Below, in pieces: positions 1 through 4,943 of a stretch of 5,052 nucleotides of DNA; the first letter of the stretch is position 1, and each line of letters begins with the position of its first letter. The notes under the pieces were generated by a model. It saw only the letters and a list, made by a program, of their open reading frames with translations. It did not search any database and was not told the origin of the DNA. The position numbers and the translations under genes are program-made. Source of the stretch: DASQDN01 sp035630195 (lineage in GTDB: Bacteria > Acidobacteriota > Terriglobia > Bryobacterales > Bryobacteraceae); assembly GCA_035630195.1 (NCBI GenBank), contig DASQLD010000064.1, forward strand, positions 1 to 5,052, read 5' to 3'.

Positions 1-1699
1 TGACCGGGCCGATGGGACCGTCGGGCAGGTCGCGAGGCACGTCGAGATACCGGAGCGCCGCTCCGGCAACTTCCCGGAACACAGGAGCTGCTACTGCGCC
101 GCCATATTTCGAGGCTCCGTTCAACGTCACGACAACGACGATGGCCGGATTGTTGACCGGCGCGAATCCCATGAACGACGCGTTGTACTTATGCGTATAG
201 ACCTTGGCCGCCGTGTCGAAGATCTGCGCCGAACCCGTTTTCCCGCCCGAGGTGTAGCCGTCGAGACGGGCTTTCTTCCCGGTACCGGTGAGAACGACGC
301 GCTCCATCATTCTGCGCATGGTGATCGCCGTTTCGGGCTTGATGGCCTGCTTCGGCGGCTCGATCTTTTCGATCGGGTCATCGTTCAGGATGATCCGAGG
401 TTGTATGAGCATGCCGCCGTTAGCGATCACGGACGCCGCCCTCGCCAGTTGGACGGTCGTGGTGATGATTTCGTGTCCCATCGCGATGGAGCCAATCGCG
501 GCAGGGTGCCATTTCTCCCAATGCCGGAGCATGCCTTTCGACTCGCCCGGCATCGGAAGCCCGGTCCGGGAGGCGAAGCCGAAGCGCTTCACGTATTCCC
601 ACAAACGCTTGTTTCCGACACGAAGACCGAGCTGAATCGCGCCGATATTGCTCGATTTGGCGAGCACATCTTCGACGCTCAGCATGTTGTACGGATCGTG
701 GTCGTGAATGACACGCTTAAAGAGCACCATACGGCCGTTGCCGCAGGCAATCATCGTGCTCGGCTTGACGTTGGTCGTTTCGAGCGCCGCAGCGACTGTA
801 ATCACCTTGAACACCGAACCAGGCTCGAACGGCGCGGAGACGGCGAGATTCAGCCGCGGGGCGATATCTTCGCCCTTCTCCAGACGATCGTTCGGGTTGA
901 ACGTCGGGAAGCTGGTCATCGCCAGTATTTCCCCGGTTTTGGGGTCCATGACGACGATGCTGCCGGTTTTGCAGTGGTTTTCCTCGACTGCCTTCTTCAG
1001 TTCCTTCTCAGCCGTGAACTGAATCCGCTCATCAATGGTGAGCTTGATATTTCGGCCGGGCTGAGGATCGGTAAAGTATTTCCGATCGAATACCGCGTGA
1101 CGGACATCGGCCTGCGTACGCATGACGCCAGGCTTACCCTTCAGCACTTTGTCGAGTGATAATTCGATGCCGTTGTTGCCGCGCTCCTCATGATCGACGC
1201 TGCCAATGACGTGGGCCGCACGCTGCTCCTTCGGATAGAGGCGTGTGCTTTCGCTGCGGAACTCGATCCAATCGAGGGCGTAGCTGCGCAGCTTCTGCGA
1301 CTCCTCGTCGGTGATCTTGCGCTTGACGTAGAGAAAGCCACGGTTGGTATCGATTGCCTGCTTAATCTTCTCGAGCAACGGCGCTGCGTCCATTTTGAGA
1401 ACCGCCGAGAGCAGGTTTGCAGCGACGACCGGGTCCGGAATCCGGCGCGGGTTGACGACGACCGTATCGACTTCGACGCTCATGGCGAGCGGCTCGCCAT
1501 TACGGTCGTAGACGGAGCCGCGGGTGGCCTGGACCTCTACGTTACGGATGTGTTGGGAATCAGCGATGCGACGGTACTTGTCGTGATCCGCGATCTGAAG
1601 ATCGATGAGGCGAATGAAAAGAACGACACCCCAGAAAACACAACCGCGCGCGAAGATCCTCAGCCGTTTTGTAGCTAATGACTCCGCGCGCGGGTCCAA
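1..1699 (-). CDS. ftsI: Septal class B penicillin-binding protein (peptidoglycan transpeptidase FtsI/PBP3), 3' end outside the window
   Basis: This is a DD-transpeptidase that crosslinks septal peptidoglycan, anchored in the inner membrane with its catalytic domain in the periplasm. The visible 566 codons show a short basic N-terminus, a membrane segment at about residues 17-34, and the PBP dimerisation region starting with the family signature R-G-S-V-Y-D-R-N-G at 60-68. The transpeptidase domain follows, with all three active-site motifs: S295-V-F-K298 in EPGSVFK, S349-S-N351, and K487-T-G489 in GGKTGS. The frame is open with no internal stop. The start is TTG at 1699, since there is no ATG or GTG in frame before the dimerisation domain. 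A strong purine-rich ribosome site (AAGGGAGGGG) ends about 2-4 bases upstream, so spacing is tight. The gene follows the ftsL-like gene by 20 bp, as expected in a dcw operon. The protein continues past V566, just after the transpeptidase domain, so a C-terminal PASTA domain is possible but not visible. SpoVD-like naming is the alternative; the context favours FtsI. Confidence 0.95.
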   Translation of the reverse strand, partial: MDPRAESLATKRLRIFARGCVFWGVVLFIRLIDLQIADHDKYRRIADSQHIRNVEVQATRGSVYDRNGEPLAMSVEVDTVVVNPRRIPDPVVAANLLSAVLKMDAAPLLEKIKQAIDTNRGFLYVKRKITDEESQKLRSYALDWIEFRSESTRLYPKEQRAAHVIGSVDHEERGNNGIELSLDKVLKGKPGVMRTQADVRHAVFDRKYFTDPQPGRNIKLTIDERIQFTAEKELKKAVEENHCKTGSIVVMDPKTGEILAMTSFPTFNPNDRLEKGEDIAPRLNLAVSAPFEPGSVFKVITVAAALETTNVKPSTMIACGNGRMVLFKRVIHDHDPYNMLSVEDVLAKSSNIGAIQLGLRVGNKRLWEYVKRFGFASRTGLPMPGESKGMLRHWEKWHPAAIGSIAMGHEIITTTVQLARAASVIANGGMLIQPRIILNDDPIEKIEPPKQAIKPETAITMRRMMERVVLTGTGKKARLDGYTSGGKTGSAQIFDTAAKVYTHKYNASFMGFAPVNNPAIVVVVTLNGASKYGGAVAAPVFREVAGAALRYLDVPRDLPDGPIGPV

Positions 1700-1712
1700 G
1701 TCCCCTCCCTTG
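1700..1712 (-). promoter_or_regulatory. Ribosome binding site deciding the TTG start of ftsI
   Basis: Read on the minus strand, AAGGGAGGGGAC lies directly before TTG at 1699-1697. It contains the anti-Shine-Dalgarno complement GGAGG with four bases to the start. No other start codon in frame has a comparable site, and the downstream residues already form the charged N-terminus and membrane anchor typical of FtsI. This is why the TTG start was chosen. Confidence 0.7.
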
Positions 1713-1719
1713 GTAAAAC

Positions 1720-2205
1720 CTAATGCCTATTCAGCGCAAGAGACTTATCATCTTTGGGCTCGAGGTAGACGGTGCGTTCGGGAGCCGGATCGATGAAGTC
1801 TTGCATTCTCGCGAGCTCCTGCAGGCGCTCGGCGCTTAGCAAGCGAGCTTCCTGTACTTCGAGCCGGGACCGCTCGGTTATGAGCTTCTGATTTTCGATC
1901 TGCAGTTGACTGAGTTGATAGCCGGCCATGAGACCGTACGCGCTGGGTAACAACATGCCGATGAGAGCCATGGCAGCAAACGTGGCGCCACCGACGAACT
2001 TCCAATCGCGGGCACGGGCCTTTGGGTCGGCCTGGCGGATGACCCGCGAGTTATCGATCCGCTTGGAAAAGAGGTAAACGTCTTCGTTAGGAAGGGCGCG
2101 GAGTTTATACTCCTCGCTGGTTTCCCACGTCACGGACCGGGGCGCGGCGTCTGCTACGCTTCCGGCGCCGATGAACTGGTTGAATATGTTCGCAAGCGTC
2201 GCCAT
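1720..2205 (-). CDS. ftsL: FtsL-like cell division protein, single-pass membrane with coiled coil
   Basis: This is a 161-residue bitopic protein. Residues 1-70 are hydrophilic and presumably cytoplasmic, with a basic patch (KARARDWK) at 62-69. A membrane segment covers about 71-95 (GGATFAAMALIGMLLPSAYG and following). A heptad-rich coiled coil runs from about 96 to 135 (QLSQLQIENQKLITERSRLEV), and the tail is short and charged. FtsL proteins have this layout and sit between rsmH and ftsI in dcw clusters, where they form the FtsQLB complex that activates FtsWI. Sequence similarity within the family is always weak, so the call rests mainly on topology and position. The cytoplasmic part is about twice as long as the roughly 35 residues of the E. 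coli protein. The ATG start has AAGGA nine bases upstream. The gene ends 20 bp before ftsI. A generic septum formation or DivIC-like protein would be the alternative name. Confidence 0.82.
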   Translation of the reverse strand: MATLANIFNQFIGAGSVADAAPRSVTWETSEEYKLRALPNEDVYLFSKRIDNSRVIRQADPKARARDWKFVGGATFAAMALIGMLLPSAYGLMAGYQLSQLQIENQKLITERSRLEVQEARLLSAERLQELARMQDFIDPAPERTVYLEPKDDKSLALNRH

Positions 2206-2220
2206 GTTTTGCTTTCCTTC
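2206..2220 (-). promoter_or_regulatory. Ribosome binding site of the ftsL-like gene
   Basis: On the minus strand, GAAGGAAAGCAAAAC precedes the ATG at 2205. AAGGA is followed by nine bases to the start codon, a normal spacing, and supports translation starting there rather than at a later methionine. Confidence 0.6.
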
Positions 2221-2230
2221 TTCTCTATGA

Positions 2231-2265
2231 GCGGGCTAAAAGCCCGCAGCAGGCTGAAAGCCTGC
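2231..2265. repeat. Two adjacent short palindromes (REP-like twin hairpin)
   Basis: The plus strand reads GCGGGCT-AAA-AGCCCGC (2231-2247), then one base, then GCAGGCT-GAA-AGCCTGC (2249-2265). Each is a perfect 7-bp stem with a 3-base loop, and the two share the core GGCT/AGCC. Neither is followed by a T-run on either strand, so they do not read as intrinsic terminators. The pair lies between rsmH and ftsL inside the operon, so it is transcribed and could stabilise or process the mRNA. The form matches interspersed palindromic elements that occur in many copies in some genomes, but copy number cannot be judged from this window. Confidence 0.75.
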
Positions 2266-2284
2266 CCCACACTGAACTGAACTC

Positions 2285-2366
2285 CTACAGAAACTCGATA
2301 CAGATACAGCTACCAGTTACTAGCTACAGCTACTTGCTACAGATGCTAACTACGGATACTCGCTAC
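2285..2366. repeat. Degenerate 6-7 bp tandem repeat (GMTAC units)
   Basis: On the plus strand, GATAC, GATAC, GCTAC, GTTAC, GCTAC, GCTAC and GCTAC start at 2297, 2303, 2309, 2316, 2323, 2329 and 2336, i.e. at 6-7 bp steps. Degenerate copies continue to GATAC at 2355 and GCTAC at 2362. The last unit contains the TAG stop codon of rsmH (2363-2365). Together with the twin hairpins it fills the 157-bp spacer between rsmH and the ftsL-like gene. No gene is apparent here. Confidence 0.65.
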
Positions 2367-3217
2367 TGCTCTTGTATTTCTATGGCGCGGAGTTTGGCGC
2401 TGCGGGAGGGTGGATTCTGCCGCACTTCGCTGTCACTCGGACGCACTACATGTTTAGTTAAGATTCGGGCCCGGCCTTCTCGGGCTAACTCCTGAAAACT
2501 TTGCTTCACCTTGCGGTCCTCAAGGGACATGAAGGTGATGACGACGAACCGGCCACCCGGGCGCAGCAACTTCGGCGCGCTCTCAAGCAGACTGTCCAGT
2601 TCGTCCAACTCTTCGTTGACTACCAATCGAAGAGCCATGAAGGTTCGCGTCGCCGGATGAATTGGACCGCTGCGCGCTACGGCCCCTTCGATCACTGCAG
2701 CAAGATGCGCAGTGTCCCGAATGGGCCGCGCGCGAACGATTGCTCTGGCTATTTGTCGCGACCTCCTCTCTTCGGCGTACTCGAAAATCAAATTGGCCAA
2801 CGTACGTTCGTCGACCGTATTCACAATTTCTCCGGCTGTCGTACCTTTGCTGCGATCCATGCGCATGTCGACCGGTCCCGCATTCATGAACGAGAACCCG
2901 CGATCCGCCGTCGTCAACTGAAATTTGCTGACACCGAGATCGGCTATCAAACCGTCGGCTTCGGAAATCCCTAGAGCCGCCAACTCCGAGAACCGGGCCT
3001 GCCGGAACTCGACTCGATCGGCCGAGGGTCCCAGGTTCTGACGAGCCAGCTCCATCGATTCCGCATCGCGGTCGAGAGAGAGAAGCCGACCGGAAGTGAG
3101 CCGGTCGGCAATCGCCCTCGAATGTCCGGCCAATCCTAGCGTCACGTCCACGTAGAAACCGTCGGGACGGACCGCCAGATACTCCAGCGCTTCGGGCAAC
3201 ATGACCGGCACGTGCAT
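2363..3217 (-). CDS. rsmH: 16S rRNA (cytosine-1402-N4) methyltransferase RsmH (MraW)
   Basis: RsmH uses S-adenosylmethionine to methylate N4 of C1402 in the 30S decoding centre. The 284 residues show the family from end to end: HVPVMLPEAL at 2-11, the SAM-binding loop VDVTLGLAGHS at 23-33, LDRD at 48-51, DLGVSKFQL at 93-101, RGFSF with VDMRMD at 107-121, EYAEERRSRQIARAI at 146-160, HPATRTFMALRLVVNEEL at 187-204, GGRFVVITFMSLEDR at 221-235, and the C-terminal SRSAKLRAIE at 271-280. It is slightly shorter than the usual 300-315 residues. Two otherwise very conserved positions differ: M194 replaces the usual Q in RTFQALR, and M230 replaces the usual H in FHSLEDR. The ATG start is nine bases after the mraZ stop with only a weak ribosome site (AAAGGG, far upstream), which suggests translational coupling. 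Family assignment is secure. Confidence 0.96.
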   Translation of the reverse strand: MHVPVMLPEALEYLAVRPDGFYVDVTLGLAGHSRAIADRLTSGRLLSLDRDAESMELARQNLGPSADRVEFRQARFSELAALGISEADGLIADLGVSKFQLTTADRGFSFMNAGPVDMRMDRSKGTTAGEIVNTVDERTLANLIFEYAEERRSRQIARAIVRARPIRDTAHLAAVIEGAVARSGPIHPATRTFMALRLVVNEELDELDSLLESAPKLLRPGGRFVVITFMSLEDRKVKQSFQELAREGRARILTKHVVRPSDSEVRQNPPSRSAKLRAIEIQEQ

Positions 3218-3226
3218 ACATGAGCG

Positions 3227-3709
3227 CTACAGGAGCCCTTTCCGTTCAAACGCTTTCAGCTTGCCGGCCCTGTTCTCGGCGGCGCGCTGCTTGCGTTCCT
3301 CATAAACCTCGGCGCCGAACACCTTGATGTGACCTTTCTGGTGCTCAAGCCACACGGGCTGATTTTCGATCTTCATCGTCCTGCGCATCGGCGGGGGAAC
3401 CAGCACCCGGCCTTGCGCATCGAGTTCGGCATCACCACCAAGGTCGTTAGCCGTAAACAGCAAATCTTCGCCGTCATCGGTTTCGTCCCCCGGTGTGATC
3501 AAAGTTGCTACTACCTGCTTCCAAACGGGGATAGGATAAATACGTCCTATGCGTTCGTCGAAGCTGGTGACGAAAACTTTTATAGCTCCGATCTCCGTCA
3601 GATATCTGTGGAAGTCGGCGGGAAGTTTGAGGCGGCCTTTGTCGTCCACCCGAGCAGGGTAGATGCCACGTGGACACTCCACTGACCCAAGGTTGACGGT
3701 ATCGACCAC
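3227..3709 (-). CDS. mraZ: MraZ, transcriptional regulator of the dcw cluster (SpoVT/AbrB-like fold)
   Basis: MraZ is a ring-forming DNA-binding protein encoded first in most dcw clusters; in E. coli it represses its own operon by binding GTGG-type direct repeats before its gene. The 160 residues hold the two expected tandem half-domains: YPARVDDKGRLKLPADF at 17-33 (core DDKGRLKLP) and ELDAQGRVLVPPPMRR at 95-110 (core DAQGRVLVP). The C-terminal 25 residues (ERKQRAAENRAGKLKAFERK) are basic and probably helical. The start is GTG at 3709, with GGA seven bases upstream; a second in-frame GTG at 3682 is possible but has no ribosome site. The length is near the family norm of about 145-160. It is followed by rsmH after nine bases, the canonical order. 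Confidence 0.95.
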   Translation of the reverse strand: MVDTVNLGSVECPRGIYPARVDDKGRLKLPADFHRYLTEIGAIKVFVTSFDERIGRIYPIPVWKQVVATLITPGDETDDGEDLLFTANDLGGDAELDAQGRVLVPPPMRRTMKIENQPVWLEHQKGHIKVFGAEVYEERKQRAAENRAGKLKAFERKGLL

Positions 3710-3715
3710 TTTTTA

Positions 3716-3740
3716 TCCATTCTGGCCCACTAAAGACCAC
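3716..3740 (-). promoter_or_regulatory. Candidate MraZ operator (GTGG direct repeats, 10-bp period)
   Basis: On the minus strand, GTGGT begins at 3740, GTGGG at 3730 and a weaker ATGGA at 3720, giving an exact 10-bp period. A fourth GTGGT begins at 3709, 11 bp on, and includes the mraZ start codon. Known MraZ sites are 3-4 direct repeats of GTGG(G/T) with five-base spacers between the mraZ promoter and gene, which fits in sequence, period and place. Autoregulation is inferred from this, not shown. Confidence 0.65.
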
Positions 3741-3747
3741 AGACGAG

Positions 3748-3776
3748 ATTGTCACACGTCCCTCGTGTGAACGCAA
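3748..3776 (-). promoter_or_regulatory. Candidate mraZ (dcw) promoter with inverted repeat in its spacer
   Basis: On the minus strand, TTGCGT (3776-3771) and GACAAT (3753-3748) are separated by exactly 17 bases. They match the sigma-70 consensus at four of six (-35: T, T, G, plus none of ACA beyond chance) to four of six (-10) positions at best, so the promoter is weak on sequence alone. The predicted transcript would start near 3741, directly before the GTGG repeats. The interval 3752-3770 is a perfect inverted repeat, TCACACG-TCCCT-CGTGTGA, filling the spacer and overlapping the -10 by two bases. It could be an operator for a dimeric regulator. Confidence 0.35.
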
Positions 3777-3909
3777 GACCTTTTTCCATGTTGCAACTGT
3801 AAGGACTTACGAACGAACTCTGAGGCGAATGTACGGCGAAGACATCTGGTGAAGTGGAACGCTCGATTACACTTACGCGGCGCGACGAAGCCGGATTGTT
3901 CTACGATCC
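3777..3909. other. Rest of the intergenic region between mraZ promoter and the 133-aa gene
   Basis: About 130 bp with no coding potential. I looked on the minus strand for a terminator after the 133-aa gene: only weak 4-bp stems such as CGGC/GCCG near 3878-3893 appear, without a T-run. Readthrough from the upstream gene into mraZ is therefore possible. Confidence 0.5.
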
Positions 3910-4311
3910 TCAAGGGTTTATGGCGCGTTTATAGGCGCGGTCCAGCCGGCTTTCGTAGCGCATAACCAAGGCGAGGGCTTTGCTGGAGTCGGCCATGGAA
4001 CGGAAAGCAGTACCCTGGCGGACGCCTTCATCGGCCTGCTGATATTTGGTGGCGAAGGCTGCGGCGCCTTCGTCCATTTCCGTGTCATAGAGGGCGTTTT
4101 CGGTGATCCAGGCACGGCGGAGTCGCCACTTGGCGAAGGCTATCTCTTCGACGAGGCGCTCTTCGAACGGTGTTGCGGGCTGGAACTCTTCGACACAACC
4201 CGCGAGCATGTCTTTCCATTGCTCAGGATTTTCGTTCTGCAGGACGAACATTTTCGTCGATGTAATTCCGTGCTTGACGGCATTTTGCGATTGGCCGATT
4301 TTGTTTTGCAT
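3910..4311 (-). CDS. Uncharacterised 133-aa helical protein with N-terminal NAVKHG motif
   Basis: I do not know a function for this protein. It has no signal peptide or membrane segment and should be a cytoplasmic, mostly helical protein. The N-terminus reads SQNAVKHGITS (8-18), resembling the 'xAxKHGLxA' motif of short phage terminase-like and mobile-element proteins. The middle, EEFQPATPFEERLVEEIAFAKWRLRRAW (41-68), and the end, RYESRLDRAYKRAI (118-131), are amphipathic and rich in E/R pairs. From memory, proteins of this pattern are frequent, often multicopy, and unannotated in acidobacteria and planctomycetes. The ATG has AAGGA upstream with a rather long gap of about 11 bases. It lies on the same strand as the dcw genes, 200 bp before mraZ, and 42 bp after the stop of a possible 68-aa gene. 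Real coding is likely; involvement in cell division is not implied by position alone. Confidence 0.8.
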   Translation of the reverse strand: MQNKIGQSQNAVKHGITSTKMFVLQNENPEQWKDMLAGCVEEFQPATPFEERLVEEIAFAKWRLRRAWITENALYDTEMDEGAAAFATKYQQADEGVRQGTAFRSMADSSKALALVMRYESRLDRAYKRAINP

Positions 4312-4353
4312 TTTTACAAGTTTCCTTTTTGCGTAATAGAGATAGAGCTCACC

Positions 4354-4560
4354 TCAAGCGGCTGTCTTCGGAACGAATTGCATGAGGGCAAGGCTCATGG
4401 CGCGATGCGCTTCCGGGAATGCTCTGATAGCCGAGAGGATGATGGGCTGGAGGATTTTGATGGTGCGCTCGCAGAGAGTGATCTCGTCCTCGGATTCCGA
4501 GACGACCGGATTCAATACGGTGCGAGGCGACCACGGGATTAGCGTAATGCAGCAGTCCAT
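4354..4560 (-). CDS. Possible 68-aa uncharacterised small protein
   Basis: This is a small open frame with an ATG start, ending 42 bp before the 133-aa gene on the same strand. The product is acidic in its first half (SESEDEITL at 21-29) and amphipathic helical after that (TIKILQPIILSAIRAFPEAHRAM at 33-55), with no clear membrane segment or signal peptide. Third codon positions are clearly rich in G and C, as in the dcw genes, which supports translation in this frame rather than in the overlapping plus-strand frames. Against it: no ribosome site precedes the ATG, and the start lies in an inverted repeat. I do not recognise the family. A start further downstream is possible but would leave a very short peptide. 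Confidence 0.5.
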   Translation of the reverse strand: MDCCITLIPWSPRTVLNPVVSESEDEITLCERTIKILQPIILSAIRAFPEAHRAMSLALMQFVPKTAA

Positions 4561-4587
4561 AGCTGCTAATACGGTAGCAGCAGGACT
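4554..4587 (-). repeat. Imperfect inverted repeat overlapping the start of the 68-aa frame
   Basis: The perfect core is GCTGCTA-ATACGG-TAGCAGC at 4562-4581. An outer stem, AGTCC (4554-4558) with GGACT (4583-4587), adds five pairs across a small asymmetric bulge (three bases against one). As RNA on the minus strand, the ATG of the 68-aa frame (4560-4558) falls in the bulge and outer stem. It could hide the start, or be part of a regulatory or mobile-element end. Confidence 0.5.
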
Positions 4588-4706
4588 CGGAATTTCAGGG
4601 TATTTGGTGGGCGGTTTCGCGGATAACGGATTGTGGAGTATAGAGTTTAAGAATATTTTCGACTTGCGTGAATACGGCCTTTCAGGGGATGCTAATTCGA
4701 CGACCG

Positions 4707-4712
4707 ATTATA
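4707..4712 (-). promoter_or_regulatory. Candidate -10 element (TATAAT) facing the small genes
   Basis: The minus strand reads a perfect TATAAT about 147 bases before the 68-aa start. The -35 area is occupied by TTGGCA copies of the heptamer, but these end 14 or 21 bases upstream, so none gives the preferred 17-base spacing. It is a possible promoter for the 68-aa and 133-aa genes, weakly supported. Confidence 0.25.
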
Positions 4713-4720
4713 GCTCACGG

Positions 4721-4741
4721 GCCAAGTGCCAAGTGCCAAGC
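4721..4741. repeat. Three tandem copies of the heptamer GCCAAGT
   Basis: GCCAAGT at 4721-4727 and 4728-4734 is followed by GCCAAGC at 4735-4741, a perfect tandem heptamer apart from the last base. Such heptad repeats expand by slippage. It lies outside any credible gene. Confidence 0.75.
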
Positions 4742-4943
4742 GCAATTCCGCAATAGGCGTTTCTTGTTATACGGGAGTGGGGTGCGCTAGCCGAAGTTCG
4801 TCAGTATTGAGCTGAAAACATCGAAATTGAGGTCAGAACAAAAACGAAGTACTTTGTTTTGATCGGGCAGAATTGGAAATGTGATGTAGTGTAGACCTAC
4901 CGTCTTGAACCCATAATCCAAATCATGTCAGGATCGGGCAGCA

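Larger units (their letters stand above)
4588..4943. other. AT-richer intergenic stretch without a convincing gene
   Basis: Between the 68-aa frame and the transposase there is no frame with good coding signs. The region has visibly more A/T than the dcw genes. It contains the heptamer repeat at 4721-4741, a perfect TATAAT on the minus strand at 4712-4707, and two copies of GATCGGGCAG at 4861-4870 and 4932-4941. A plus-strand frame that runs from 4382 to 4756 has an unremarkable composition and overlaps the better-supported minus-strand frame. Confidence 0.5.

Noticed and set aside
191..1159. Long plus-strand open frame of 322 codons, with further plus-strand frames at 288-635, 708-1022 and 1190-1678
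   Set aside because: They lie antisense to ftsI, whose minus-strand frame carries all penicillin-binding protein motifs. The plus-strand products are R/H/D-rich mirror translations with no recognisable domain.
2231..2265. Intrinsic terminator between rsmH and ftsL
   Set aside because: The hairpins lack a following T-run on either strand, and the flanking genes belong to one functional operon.
2285..2366. CRISPR array
   Set aside because: Units are only 6-7 bp with no unique spacers; this is a degenerate simple repeat.
2501..2974. Plus-strand 157-codon frame and the minus-strand 212-codon frame starting at 3221
   Set aside because: Both are shadows of rsmH, which has complete family motifs in its own frame. 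The ATG at 3221 is in another frame, four bases before the true start.
3329..3685. Plus-strand 118-codon frame and an overlapping minus-strand frame at 3474-3776
   Set aside because: Antisense or alternate-frame readings of mraZ and its promoter; neither shows a domain.
4382..4756. Plus-strand 124-codon frame (and another at 4219-4542)
   Set aside because: They overlap the two minus-strand small genes. The translation has irregular composition, codon use is less GC-biased at third positions, and no ribosome site is evident.
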